Below are positions 11,089 to 23,792 of a stretch of 64,000 nucleotides of DNA, one piece after another. Under the pieces are notes generated by a model. That model saw only the letters and a program-made list of their open reading frames with translations, had not been told where the DNA came from and searched no databases. This DNA is from Marasmius tenuissimus (lineage: Eukaryota; Basidiomycota; Agaricomycetes; Agaricales; Marasmiaceae). The stretch spans positions 186,001 to 250,000 of the forward strand of contig JAQOTA010000034.1 of the NCBI GenBank assembly GCA_029532415.1. Reading direction: 5' to 3'. The position numbers and the translations under genes are program-made. The stretch's first letter is position 1, and each line of letters begins with the position of its first letter.

Positions 11089-13267
11089 ATGGTCGAAAAT
11101 TTCACGGGAAACACACCAGAGTATGTAGAATCGCTCTACTACGCTGTTGCCGAAGAATGCTGTGGAGATTTTGAAGTCGGTATGGGACCTGAGGAGTTTC
11201 TAGAGAGATATATGCCATGGGGCCCATCGATGGACGAAGATTACAGGAACACGGCGCTACCCGAAGAGTTGGTCACCCTCCTGACGAAGGCTACCTTGGC
11301 CGGAGACGAACGGCAGATGTATGAGCTCTTCGTGCGTTCACTACTTTCCATGGTGGTCTCGTATAACCCCATCTCAACCTCTTCATTCAGGTTGACTCCT
11401 TCGATCGATGGTCCCCAAAATGCCCCACAGGATTCCAAGAGCACGTTTTCAGGATATGCGGAAACCAAGTGGACCCACTCTGCGACAATCTCAAGGTCGA
11501 TGTCGCTACTTTTGGCGAAGATACCGGCAACACCGACTTCGGTCTAATGGAAACGCAAGCCGTATTCAGGTTGAAGGACGACGACGACCCGTTTTGCGAC
11601 CCGAAGCTCGGAGAGAAACACGTAAATAGGAAGTTTAGAGTGGACATCGATACAGACGCACGAAGAGAGGTTCTCGGGCAAATCACGACCTATGCCGGTG
11701 CCTCGTTGTCCATGAATTTCCGAACCCATCTCTTCACCGTCCTCATTGTCGGTAGTCACGCTCGCCTCGTACGCTGGGATCGAGGTGGTGGCATCGTCAC
11801 TCACACCTTCGAATATGCCCACCCTCGCTCGCCTCTCACAGAGTTTTATCTACGCTACTGGCAACTCTCTCGCCAGCAACAAGGCTTCGAAGCTAACGTT
11901 GTTAAATTGGACGAATCTGACAAGGATGTTCAGGCGGCACTCGGACAGTTCAACCGATACGATAGAGACTACTGGTATGGGCTCTCGGACCAGCAGCGTG
12001 TAGACATTAAGCCACCCCGACGGTGGTTCAAGGTGGCTGTAGGCGGTATGAGCTTCATCGTCCCCGAACCTCTATACTGCCGGCGCTTCTCCATACCCTT
12101 CCACCGCGCCTCTCGACACTCCTTGGCGTACTGCCTCGATACTGAATCCTTGTGCTTCCTCAAGGATTACTGGAGGGAAATCTCTGCAGGTTCTCTGTCG
12201 GAGTCAGATGTGTATGATGTCCTGGAGGAGAGGCGGATCCCCAACGTCGCAGAGAAGCTTGTCGGCGCGGACATTCCTGATACCGAAACGATCGCTGGAT
12301 CCCGGAAGCTAGTTCTTCATCGTCTTGCTTTGAAGACGCTTGCTCGTAGTTTGACGACGTTCAAGTGGGGCAAGGTACTTGTCTCTTGTGTTGGAGAGGT
12401 TTTTGACAGTATGTTCCCACCGCCTCCTTCGACCTCGCGTGGGCACCTGCTAATTCCAATGTGTAGCCATTTTGAAAGCCTGGGAAGCGGGTATTCTGCA
12501 TCGCGATGTCAGTGCCCACAATATCATGATCGTCGACCGAGATGGCGGAAGCCATGGTATCCTTGTGGACTGGGAGCTAAGCGTTGTTCTGGAACCCGAA
12601 CGGATACAGAAACCGCTATGTTCGGGAAGGGCGGTACGTGTTTGATTTTCAATTCACTGACAATGTCCTGTGCTCACGTCGAGAGAAGGGTACCTACCAG
12701 TTCATGTCCGCCAATCTTCTTGAACAGCCCACCGGACAGGCTGTCCTCCATAGTCACCTTGACGACCTGGAGTCCGCCTACTGGTCTCTTGTCTTCACTG
12801 CACTCCATCACATCGAAATTGCGCCCTCCAACGCTCGGGACCCATACGTTGATCCTGTAGGCCTATGGAATCAAGTTGAAAACTTGTTCAATGCGAAATT
12901 CTCCGGTTTTAACAAGAGGATCACTCTTATGGGTTGGGCGGTAAATCCTGGCCTTCGCCCTCAATTCGTTCTGAAAGGGATGCAAGACCTTCTTGGGTCT
13001 CTAGCTCGCATTCTCTATGGTCGATATGCCCCGCAGCCTTGCATGGCGTCCGAGCTTGAGGATTCCGAAAGGCTGCGTTTGTTGTTCGATGATGTAGTGC
13101 AGGCCATGTCTCCGTACACCCGAGAAAGATATGGAAAGATGATCGCGGCTGAGGATGAGGACGGGGTGCCGCCGGCTGATTACGTCGTAAACGAAATGCG
13201 GTCTAGTCAATGGGGGCAGCAGAGGAAGATGCAGTCGTTCAGGGATAGCCGTATCGATGCGCTTTGA
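11089..13267 (+). CDS. FunK1-family protein kinase, copy 1
   Basis: Exons 11089-11331, 11391-12408, 12467-12633 and 12686-13267 give 669 aa. The catalytic loop is HRDVSAHNIMI (about residues 432-442) and the metal-binding motif is DWEL (about 455-458) in place of DFG. Both fit fungal-type FunK1 kinases, which are expanded in mushrooms. The C-lobe carries GTYQFMS and HLDDLESAYWSL. The N-terminal part (LREV-like RREVLGQITTYAGASLSM, then RTHLFTVLIVG) also fits this family. A paralogue lies at 23793-26114. Compared with it, this copy stops about 45 residues earlier, directly after FRDSRIDAL, although related sequence continues downstream with further stops. Substrate unknown; serine/threonine kinase activity inferred. 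Confidence 0.88.
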
Positions 13268-14009
13268 GGGCGAAAGCTGTAGCGGAATATAGAGGAGAGT
13301 GAGGAGGGGCGGGATTTAGAGGACTCTTGAGAGCATGATGGATTTAACCAGTCTAGGTGGGAAGAGGCATCTCCAGGATAGAGAATTGCAGCGGCTACGG
13401 CGTCTGTGATAACTCTTGTTGTGTTTATAGCCAGTGCACCATCAACTCTGGGACTTTAACCTATTGTCACGCTTTCACTTGTACTTACAAGTTGGGGGCA
13501 GGAGGTACTCTTCGTATCATAACAAGAAAAGTTCCTGCTGCCGAAGAAGATTTCGAAGTCTCAAGTGCCCGTTCAATCTTGACCTCGCACCATCATCGTG
13601 CTTCACCCGTGGGGTAAAGGTCGACCTTCTCACCAACGGCGGTCCGCTAAGCATCCAAGTACTGCTCTATCTCTAGTGCTTTCTCTCAAGCCACTCTCGT
13701 TTAACTATGAGGCATTGATCAACAATCTACTCACCCCTGGCATTGAGCGGCGCCAATCTTAGTTGCGCTCTTACGACGGCTGGTGAGAAATCTGTCAAGA
13801 ACCTTATACAGCGAGCACTGCCCATCGCACCACCACCACAACCGCCAGTGCGACTACCAGCACACCCTACCTTATCCACCATCACAAAACATCGAGCAGT
13901 GCCTCTCTCGTCCTCTTTTCTTCGTCATCGTTGCCTTGCTCGTTGTCTGTGTGATAACTGGGCGCCCTGACGCAGTGTCCTTGGCGCTCTAGAAGAGAGG
14001 AATTGGAGG
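13268..14009. other. Intergenic between FunK1 and the 855-aa NACHT gene
   Basis: The first 150 bp are the decayed extension of the kinase C-terminal tail seen in copy 2. The rest is presumably the promoter of the NACHT gene at 14010. No other gene is supported. Confidence 0.4.
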
Positions 14010-16835
14010 ATGTCCATACGAAATAGCCAGACTGGCTCCGGTTGGCAGTACAACAACACACATTCAGGGACCCAGAATATCGCCTATGGGGGAGGAGAGG
14101 TTAACTTTGTCTATAACTTCAATACAACAGCCCCCAATCGTGAGTTGTATAGGATTTCCATAGATTGGCAACGGTCTTACCAACGTTCTCTCAGCCCACA
14201 AGGACCTTTGGGAGGAGGTCGCTAAGGTGGGAGCGTCTCACAGAGCGGAACACCAGTTCTCGCGGGGAGAGTGCCTCGAGGGAACTCGCGAAAGAGCACT
14301 AGGGACCATCTATGATTGGGCATCAGCGAAGGGACCTGAGGCTCTCCCAATATGCTGGCTTTCGGGTGCCGCCGGGGTTGGAAAGTCTGCAATCGCCCTG
14401 ACCATTGCGAAGTCTTGTGAGGCCGCGGCCCTTCTTGCCTCTTCATTCTTCTTTTTTCGATCCGACTCGAAGCGCAACAACCCCTCTGCCCTTGTACTCA
14501 CAATTGCCTACGAGCTTGCAACCACAACTCCACTCATGCGGAATTGTATCGAGCAGAGGGTCTCGACGGACCCTAGGATTCTGAAAGCCAGTCTCGAAGA
14601 ACAGTTTCGCGAGTTGATCACCGTACCCGCCCTGACGTGGAGCAAGCAAAGGACGATGTGGGGGGTTCCGGCTGTTCCCAACATTGTCATCATCGACGGG
14701 CTGGATGAGTGTGGTGACGAGGATACCCAGATGCGCGTTCTCTCGATCATCAAAACCACCTACCAACGTACACCTCACTTCCCACTGCGATTTCTAATCT
14801 GCAGTCGACCCGAAGCTTGGATTTCGGACGAATTTTCCGATGGACTCCTCCTCCAGCTCTCGGAAACAATTGTTTTGGACGACTCGTTGGAGGCTCGCAA
14901 CGACATTCGGCGGTATTATATTCATCACTTCCGAGAGGTTACCACCAGTCGGAAGTATGCCCATGTCCAGTTTCCGAACCCCTGGCCTTCAGAGCGGGAC
15001 CTCGAGATCCTGGTTGACAGATCTTGTGCCCAGTTTGTCTATGCATCGACGACGGTCAGGTTCATCAAGCTTGCGTATACCCATCCCATTGTACAGCTTC
15101 GTATCATCCTCGACAGTACTGCAGAACGTCGGCTACCAAAATCTCCTTACCACGATCTCGATTGTCTCTACCACGTTATACTGAGTGTCAACCCGGATCA
15201 CGAGCAACTCATTCCCATCCTCGCTGCTATTCTCGTGCTTCCAGACTGTTTTGCACTTGCGACTCCGGCAATAATCGAACAGGTGCTGGGACTCCCCTCC
15301 GGACAAGTGGCTTTGACGTTACGGGGAATGTACTCAGTACTAAAAATACTTGGCCCGGAAGATAAAATCGAACTATACCACACTTCCTTCAGGGAATACT
15401 TGGTCGACCACACGAGGTCGTGCGATTTCTACATTGATATACCTGCATGGAAACACATCATTGCACATCGCTGGATGCAAAGTCTTACGATTGACAGGTT
15501 GCGGAGTAGTATGAGGTATGGCCTATCTGCAATCCATGTCAGGATGTCTACGAATCTCACTCACCCGTGCGCTCTCAGTAATGGTTGTATATTCAATCTT
15601 AGACGTTTCGATAGCAAGAGATGGATGTGGCTGTGCGAGTCCATTCCCCAACCTACTTGGGATCTGTTGCATGATCTGTGGAGCATCGACCTGGCTACTG
15701 TTTTTGTGCTTTCGTTACATGAAGAGAGTGGTTACCATTGGCAAGGCCTGTTTAAAGAGTTGTCGCAGTGGGTGAAGAAATATGTAAGTGTTATTATCTA
15801 CCACTGCTCGGCACTACGGAGTAAAAGCCAAAACCTCCTTGTTAACAGGCTCGCCATGCTGAAATTGGTCATGATGACAGCCAGCTGAAGCAAATTTGCA
15901 GTGCAGATGTTGCTGACAATCATAACAAACAATATGTCCGCCACGTACGCTCTCCCAGTCCCAACCATCCTTCCCATGCCAACACTGTCAAGCGTGAGGA
16001 TGTCTTCCACCGTACGATACACGGATGGAACGGAATTGATCTTGTGGAGGCTCTAAGACACAGATTACGCAACCTTCCAACGTGTTTCCACCTTGAATGC
16101 TCTCCAGGTGTTGAACCACAACAGGAACACGTATATTGGATGGTTGAATGCGCCACAGAATGCCCGGAGGAATACCTTCATTCAAAAATTGATTGGTCTC
16201 AAAATCCTCTCCTCCTCTCAGAATGCCATTGTGATCTCTCGGGAGGACGCGAGTCGCACCATCCCCAGCACGTTGCATACCAGGATGCTTGCATGCGATA
16301 TGCCAGGGCTCTCACCTCCGAATTTGCTGAGATTGCTCGAGGTGCCGGTGAGGGGCAGTCCGCACAATTCAATCCGGAGCTGGGGCCCATCCTTCGCAAT
16401 TTGATGGAGTCAGCGCTCCTGAAACACTGTCGTCTCGATACGGAGCTGTTGTCACTCTGTCGGACGTTCTTCGAACTCGCGAAAGGTTTCCGGCATGCAT
16501 TTAATTGGATCCGAGACAGGGTGGGGACAAGAGACGGAAGGGCAAACCTACTTGAGTGGATTGAGGTGAGCAGGGTTCGCTTTTGGTTTAGATTCCTCCA
16601 TGTTGTTTCGTTGTGCCGGAATTGAGATTGTGCTTTATAGACATTCCCGGAGAAGTTTGCCGAAGAAGGAAGGGCTCTGAGGTCCCAGGTGCTTTCATTG
16701 CCATGGGGCGAAGAGGAGGAGGATGACTACTATGACGAGGAAGATGAGTGCGAAGATGACGAGTATGAGAGTGAGGATTATGAAGACGACAAGAGGAAGG
16801 GGTCGATATCGAGGGATGTACATGGCACCCAGTGA
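14010..16835 (+). CDS. NACHT-domain NLR-like ATPase with amyloid-like N terminus (855 aa)
   Basis: Exons 14010-14139, 14195-15515, 15579-15783, 15849-16565 and 16641-16835. Residues about 7-40 are rich in G, N, Q and T (TGSGWQYNNTHSGTQN, then a GGGEVNFVYNF segment), resembling amyloid signalling motifs at the N termini of fungal NLRs. Then WEEVAKVGASHRAEHQ, Walker A GAAGVGKS (about 101-108), Walker B IIDGLDECGDE, FLICSRPE, and HTSFREYLVD in the helical region. A C-terminal part of about 300 aa follows, shared in outline with the 40527 gene (ECHC, LLEWIE-F). It ends in an acidic D/E/Y-rich tail. The intron at 15516 is inferred from the same-phase intron in the three short NACHT copies; it is 63 nt, so it could be read through without a frame change. 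Immune-type role inferred. Confidence 0.85.
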
Positions 16836-18199
16836 AGGGCAGTTGGCAAGAGTGCCGTGAGCAACACCCTTACGCTGCAAAGAGAACACTTCCGATGGCG
16901 GTAGAATTGACGAAGAGAACTTTCAGGTTGCGCACCATATCAGAATTGTCCGTCTGCGAAGAGGACTGGCATTTGCGGCATCGGTGGAATCAATATCCCG
17001 TACACAATGGCAGATCCTGAAAGCTAATCGGTGTCGTGTGTACATATGCATTAGTTGATTTCTCTTTAACTTCTACCAAGTCGGAAATACCAGATGAGAC
17101 TGTGCCCTTGCCCGGACGCGTCGAAACGTGTAAAATAAGGGCATGTATTCTGAGTAGTAAACGGTAACCGAAACGTCCGCTTGGTTCTTTTAGGATGTGA
17201 GAACGATGTCGACGAGTAAAGTAGGGCATCAAGACAGGTATCGACAGGTTCGGAAATGAGCGATGGTTGAAGGCACGATGGACCAAGACTTCAGCCAGAT
17301 CCAAAACCAATATCCAAGATGAGGACTAACCAGTCACCACACATGCACCCCACCACAATCCCCCCAAACCTCTCCAAAATCAACCCTACGAATCAAGTAC
17401 TTCCCAATGTAGCATATCAAGTGATGTCGGCAGTCAACGTCCGTTGAACGGCCGCACCTACGACTCTCCGACGACGAAATTTCGAGAGTAGCTCGACTTC
17501 CTGTTTTTTGTTGACCGAGGGCGGCGGCGACGGAGTTAAGCGCGTAGGAAGCAGAGAGGTATGAAGACCGAGTCGATAGAGCGCATCGAACAAGGGGTTG
17601 TCGAAGGGTTATCAATTCACGAAGCATAAAGTCAGCTCGTGCTGGAATTGGAGACAGCCCGAACGAAGGAGACTGAGAGGGGTGGATATAGAGACGTGTG
17701 GACGGTTGGACTCGAAGCAAGAACAGATGAGTAGAGCGCGATGGTGGACACAACGTAAACTACGGGGGAATATGAAGCCGAGGTGAAAGTAAACAGGATC
17801 GTGAACACTCACGTCTATTGACTTCGCTCTCACGGCAATGCCTCCACGGATTGCATCCCTTTCTAAAGTATCCAGGCCACACCTCGCTTCTGGCATGATA
17901 AGGCTAGGTATCCGGAAATCGTGGGTTTCGTTGAGAGGGGGCCAAGCAGCTCATATTTCAAGACCGTTCTCTGAATGGTGAAGAAAAGATGAGCACGGAG
18001 GACGGTACGAATTAGCTTGAATGCGCTCGGTGGCCTCCTGCATTTTCCGCCCTACTGGGACCGTATAAAAGCTGGCATGCTCCTTTTGCCTCCCCTCTGA
18101 CTCGTCGAACAGTCATACTTGGGCACCACACTTGCCTCGTCAATGCATTTTTGTCGGAGACTGATCTTCAACGTGGGCTTGTAGCGCATTTGGGACAAG
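16836..18199. other. Gene-poor stretch with only weak open frames
   Basis: About 1.36 kb. A minus-strand frame at 17334-17630 starts MLRELITLRQPLVRCALSTR, a basic amphipathic start reminiscent of a mitochondrial presequence, but it has no recognisable domain. Other frames look like shadows. No gene is confidently called. Confidence 0.35.
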
Positions 18200-18763
18200 A
18201 GTTCGGAGTGGAGCAAAGGCCCGCCGCAGTAGGGCTCCCGAGAGGCTCGACTAGAGTGCCGCGAGAAAAAGGGATGAGTCGGGGACGGCAATAGGGCTAG
18301 AGGTGACCTGAACTGCATGAAAAGGCGTGTTTGTCGCGAACTTGTCGACAGCACGCCTTCAGTGGAGAGCCGTCGCGGTATGCCGGACTTTACTACCGCT
18401 GACATTAGTTGTGCGATGGTTATGGTAGCCTGGTTCAAGCTTGGTTATTACTTCTGGACGACCATTTTGATGAACAGGCGGGGCGGTACAGGTTTCAGCG
18501 TTGCGAGACCAGGCAGACACGATAAACGAGCCTGGTTTCCAAGCCCGGCGCAAAGAGCATTCACTTTGTCTCTGATCTTATGCTCCTCCTCCTGTTGCCC
18601 TTGTCAACAAAAATAGTATCGTTCCAACTTCGAAAGGTGGGCATAAGTTATATGACTCGAATCCGGACTTGTTGAGACCAGCTTTTATGCTCGTCGAGTT
18701 CTTCGCGGTGAAAGAAGAGAATACGTTCAACAAGCACCCATAGTCAACCTTTTTGTCATACCG

Positions 18764-19003
18764 TCATCGTGATGCAATGGCCATGCACACAACGTCCAGC
18801 ACTATCTCTTCGTCATCGTTAACAGGCATACGGGTCTTATGGCCCTCAATACTGTGAAAGTCTGCCTCACGTTTCGCCCGAAGTCTTGCCATGGAATGGG
18901 TACGGGAAGTGGTTACAAAAGTTCCTCTTGGAGGGGATACCAGAGCTGGGTGCGTATATCTATCTCTCATATCTTTGCTGGGTCTCATGAAATTTGAACT
19001 CAA
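18764..19003 (-). CDS. Paired small open frame (79 aa), copy in block C
   Basis: A minus-strand frame of exactly 240 bp whose counterpart at 27379-27618 has the same length with no indel, although the surrounding duplicated DNA has indels. Shared core: SPPRGTFV-TSRT-SMARL, KREADFH-IEGH and MAIASR at the end. Several differences are amino-acid changes, so strong purifying selection is not evident. No family recognised. It may be an exon of a larger gene, a remnant or a chance frame. Confidence 0.25.
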   Translation of the reverse strand: MSSNFMRPSKDMRDRYTHPALVSPPRGTFVTTSRTHSMARLRAKREADFHSIEGHKTRMPVNDDEEIVLDVVCMAIASR

Positions 19004-20289
19004 GTGCTACCTATTACAGTAAAAGGCCTAGTATGCACCCACAGTCGACGTGAACACGCCCCCAATTCCGCGAACATTCCGACCAGCCCAGTACACCGGG
19101 CCTCAAGGCGTCAACGTCAACGTCGAACAATCGGTATCTAGCACGAAACAGACTCGTTGGTTGCACCAGCTCTTCGAACGAGGTGGCACTTCGTTCATCG
19201 CTCGTTCTTCAGCGCCCTCCGCCTTTTCGTCCCAATACCTGATGCGCCGTCATGGTGATCCGGTTGACCTATTGGAGCTTCAAGTGGTTTTTACATGCCC
19301 ATCTCGAAGGCATACATAGTACATCATCCTCGGACAGTTATATCACGGATGGTCTGGCCTCTGACGGTGTCCTAGCAACTTGGAACGAGAACCTGACCTT
19401 CCTTCGGTCAATGACTCTATTGCGCTGAGGATGTCCTCCGCCTTCCAGAAGGAAACAATAGCGGCTCATCCATCCGGACCACCTCGGCACGAGTCATGGC
19501 CCAATATGAATCCTCAACATCCCACTCTCAATCCTCGGAATCCCGCCGGTCACGAGCAGCCGTCCAAAGACTTGTGCTCAGGAGGCCTCGTGACCCTCGA
19601 AAACAAAATTCGTTATTCCCGATCGTTCCAGTAAACCCCCGAAAGCACAAGACAACGTTGATCTCGTAACCAACCCAGAAACAGACGATTTCGACCTGGA
19701 AGCAAGTCTCAGTCTAGATATGGGCGCTACCTAGGGCTTGCAGCCGTTTTGGGGCAGACCCAACAACACGAGTCGCCATACGTTCTCCTCAGTACCACCC
19801 CGACAACTTCGCCACCACTACCCAGGCTTACCACGACGACAAGAACGACGCCCTCCTCTTCCTCATTCCATCAACCCACCATCCTGTCTCTACAGATCCG
19901 CTTTCGACCTCGATCATTGCCAGTACTCCCCTCAACGAACCCCAGTTCTGTCATGATATGTCCCATAATTTCATTATAGGACCTAGGGATTTCGTACTGG
20001 CGGCAAGCTCGCTTTCCCAGCGTCTCGCGAATACGGGCGCTGGACTTCCTGGGGTCAAGCGCACGGGAACCAAACACATGCACAACGTCTCCTCCACAGC
20101 ACCACTTCCGACAGGACGCTTCCGTCATTACAACCACCATCTCTCCCTCCACCTCGTCCCCGATAACGCCCATCCAATATCTTTTGCCCTCCTACACTAT
20201 CCTTTGCGCCGTTTGGTCGAGTAACGCCTTGCGATTGATGTTATCAATCCTGATCTATCAGACTCGTCGGCCTTGAATGCTAGGAAACC

Positions 20290-22155
20290 ATGCAAAACAT
20301 CCACGAGGACACGGCTACCCAGAAAAGTGATGAGGTGTTGAATGTCGTAGCTCAAGAAGCTTTCAACAAGGCTATGTCTAATCGTGAGTGGCCCATTGTT
20401 GCTATCGATTTGATGTGTTTGACCTTGGATTCATACAGCCCACCAAGCTCTCTGGAATGCAGTTGCAAGCGTCGGTGCTTCTCATGACTCGGAGCACTAG
20501 TCCAGACAAGGGGGATGTATCAAAGGAACCCGAGAAGTACTTCTCAGAATCATCTACGACTGGATTCTGGGAAAAGTAGAGCTCCCCATCTTCTGGCTCT
20601 CTGGGACAGTGGGTATCGGAAAGTCCGCCATCGCCATGACTGTCGCCAAGAGGTGTGAGGAAGAAGGGCGTCTTGTGTCGTCGTTTTTCTTCTCCCGAAA
20701 TGACCCCAAACGGACCAACCCATCGGCCCTCGTGCTCGGCATTGCCCGTGGTCTTGCTACAACTAATACATCTATGCGCGGCTTCATCGAACAGAGGATC
20801 TCGGACGATCCGGAAATCTTGGGAGCCACGCTGGAAGAGCAATTCCGAGAGCTTGTCCTCAGACCCGCTCAGGCTCTGACGCAACACTCTCGGGCTCCGA
20901 ACATCATCGTCATTGATGGACTAGATGAGAGCGGCAATGAGCAGACTCAGTCACGCATCCTCTCCATCATCCAATCCGCATATCACGAAACCCCCTCCTT
21001 CCCATTACGATTCATTATTTGCAGCCGTTGCGAATCTTGGATCCGGGAAGCGTTCGATACTGGCCCTCTACATCGGCTCTCGCAAGTGGTCACACTAAGC
21101 GCTTCATTCGAACCCGACAAGGACATCCTGCGGTACTACCGTCAACACTTCCAGGAAATCGTCGAAAGTCCCCAATACGCTCACATCCAGTTCCCCTCCC
21201 CGTGGCCTTCGGATGACGACCTCGAACAACTGGTTTTGAGGGCGTGTATCCAGTTTGCTCATGCCTCGGGCGTCATGAGATTCATCAAGCTTGCAGATCG
21301 TGACCCTATGGACCAGTTGAGCCTCGTTCTGGGACATACTACTCTCGACTCAATGATGTCGCCATATTCCGAGCTCGATGCTCAGTACGATCATATTATC
21401 AATGCCGTTTATGACACCGAAAAAGTCCTGCAGATACTCGCTGCAATCGTAGTCCTTTCACCTTACCTTGAGAGTTCCCCAGGGTGCATTGAGTTGGTGT
21501 TGGGACTGCCCCTGGAGCAGGTCACTCTAGCGTTACGGATGATGCACTCGGTACTTAACGTAGGTGGCCAGGAGGATAGAGTTACAATCCATCATACATC
21601 GTTTAGGGAATACCTACACGACCGGACAAGATCTGGGAAGTTCTGGATCGATATATCTGTGCAGGAACATAGACTTGCGCGAGAGATGCTTCAAAATCTA
21701 TCTGTTGAGAAGATGGGGAGTTATAGGTACGACTCGTTTCATCCATCCATCCCACGAAGAGAAATTTATGCTTACCCCCGTCACGTACACAGCTCTGATC
21801 AACTCGATAACAGCTTTTTCGTTGGGTGGATAGAGTTCTGTGCGTCACTGCCCCGACCAACGAAGGATTTGCTGGATGAATTGCGGAATGTCGATCTGGA
21901 GGCGGTTTTTCTCTGCAAGTATCGATATCGGGTGCGGGAGGCTTCTTCCTCTCAAAAGATGAAGACCGCGGTTATGGATTGGAGGGATTTGTTTGGGGAA
22001 TTGGTGTCGTGGGTGGCGAAAGCTGTGAGGATTTCTCTCTATATCGTCTGTTTCTTCATGCTGATGGTTCGGGTGTGGCTCCCTAGGATGAAAATGGCGG
22101 TGATCTCGCAGTGCAGGATATTGTACGCCGGCTTTCGAACTCTCCAGAGACGTAG
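20290..22155 (+). CDS. NACHT-domain NLR-like ATPase, copy 2
   Basis: Exons 20290-20383, 20439-21726, 21793-22024 and 22087-22155 give 560 aa. Same layout as copies 1 and 3. Walker A reads GTVGIGKS here, an Ile where the other two have Thr at a non-catalytic position. Walker B is VIDGLDES and the helical part has HTSFREYLHD. The third intron (21727-21792) is 66 nt, divisible by three, and the last (22025-22086) also leaves an open frame. A naive reading therefore runs on in frame and creates a false hydrophobic segment (ISLYIVCFFMLM). The other copies show these are introns. The spliced C terminus is DENGGDLAVQDIVRRLSN. Confidence 0.87.
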
Positions 22156-22195
22156 ACAGATATGAAAATCATCTGTCGTAGATCCAAGTGGATGG

Positions 22196-23662
22196 TGGGG
22201 GTCGTTGTGTTACCACAGGCAGTGACATGGCGGCTGACCGGCAGGTTGCCTCCCTGAATTATCTATCGCCGTGGATCTTGACAATGATTAGGCTTTCAGG
22301 AGGTACTAGCCACGGCGAGAGTCGGACTGAGTAGGAGACTCAAATTGGCGTCGCTTGGTGAAAAGCGTTGGTTTTGTGTCCAAACGTAGATAGCAAATGC
22401 CGTACAGTTCAACGAGAGTGACTTGGGTGGTGTTTAGATGCTTGACGGATCAATGCTGGTACGATGCTCGATTCTACGGTGTGGATGAAACATGATGCAT
22501 GATGATCAATGACGATTCGAGGTCACAGACAGAACAGGCGCTCAAACCTTGCGATATCTTCTCGCTGGTTCGCCAGCTATAGGATGCGAAGAGCGGGATA
22601 AGAACACGATGTAGAAGTGTCTCTGCAACCCATTCGTTGTCCTCTACACTCACCCGTTTCTCATCATGTAGAAATGTGACTCTCCCTCTCAGTCTACCGT
22701 CGTCGGCGGCTATATTCGCTGCCAATCTGATGCCTCTCGGTCAGCGCATCTAGCCCATGGCAAGGGCGCTTGAAGGGTTGAGTTGCTGACCAGGGGGTCA
22801 TGATCCCCAGTACACATCTACAAATCGAATATTATCAGGGATCGCTAGGAACGTGAACGAAGGGTTGCCGAGCGGCGAGCACATGGGAGAGTACTTGGGA
22901 CCACCAGAGAATTGTTATTCTGGATATTCCTGGATATTGGTACTGTAGTGTACTGAGTACAGTATAGGTCCTCATTCACGCCAGATATCGTCATATAGCT
23001 CACAAAAGCCAATTTATTACGATCGTTATACTACTTCTTACTAAAACTTTTACAGGTCTGAGATCCACTGTAGTTACTTTAACGAAACCGCCAGTAACTT
23101 GGATCATGAGGCCACCACCCCACTTGGTGTGAGGTCGTTCTGCGCAAAGCAAATCAGTTAGCCGCTCTATAGATAAAAAATAGGTCCACAGTGGCCAAGA
23201 TAGGTCACTTTTGCAGACGCGGTCTCCACCAAGTAACGTTGATCATCTGAAAGTTATAGAGAGTCAAAAACCCTTAACCTGAAAAGTTCTTGGGTTTTTT
23301 TGAAGAGATGTAGCTCTTCTCGGAAAATGTCCGAGCTGTACACTGTACAGTGTAACCGGCAGGAGTCACGCCCAACCTTGAAGCTTTGAAGCTTGAAGCA
23401 TGAGGAGTGCGCAGCGGGTCAAATATGGAAAATAATTTTAATTGGCCACAAGCGCTCACATGCACAAGTGACTATGTCATTGTAATTATTTACCCAGCCA
23501 TCCTTAGTCATCTTCTGTGACACAAAGTGTGACCATGTGACGCCCCTGGGCTCTACTCTCAACGTTCAACTTGAACTTGTCAGTTGTGGGCTGAGGCAAA
23601 CCTGTAATAAAATGTGCGTCATATTTTACTTCTGGTATACCAGCGTCTCATTTTATCTCCCC
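22196..23662. other. AT-richer intergenic region without genes
   Basis: About 1.47 kb between block C and the second kinase, more A/T-rich than its neighbours. It contains small inverted words (for example tactgta...tacagta near 22936-22963), but no complete transposon ends or gene were found. Confidence 0.4.
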
Positions 23663-23792
23663 CATGATGCAGTTTGCATTCGACACAACTCCTGCCACTT
23701 CTCTGCCTCCAGAGGCTGCAAGCGGAACTTCCGTCCTTGAAGCTGGTCCCTACGAACGACTACACACACCGGATAATTCTAAAATTGCTGGA

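Larger units (their letters stand above)
18200..22195. repeat. Segmental duplication block C (about 4 kb)
   Basis: Collinear with about 26690-30780 in block B. It carries the upstream unit (small minus-strand frame, conserved region at 19380-19634) and NACHT copy 2, but stops about 40 bp after the NACHT stop codon. It therefore lacks the Zn2Cys6 gene and the tyrosinase exon. It is more diverged from B upstream of the NACHT gene than within it. Confidence 0.8.

Noticed and set aside
16093..16404. Alternative frame inside the 855-aa NACHT gene
   Set aside because: The other frame is continuous with the upstream exon and shares landmarks with the C-terminal part of the 40527 protein.
22025..22165. 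Hydrophobic C-terminal segment of NACHT copy 2 (ISLYIVCFFMLM) as a membrane anchor
   Set aside because: It arises from reading through a 62-nt intron; the sister copies show donor, branch point and acceptor there and an agreeing soluble C terminus after splicing.
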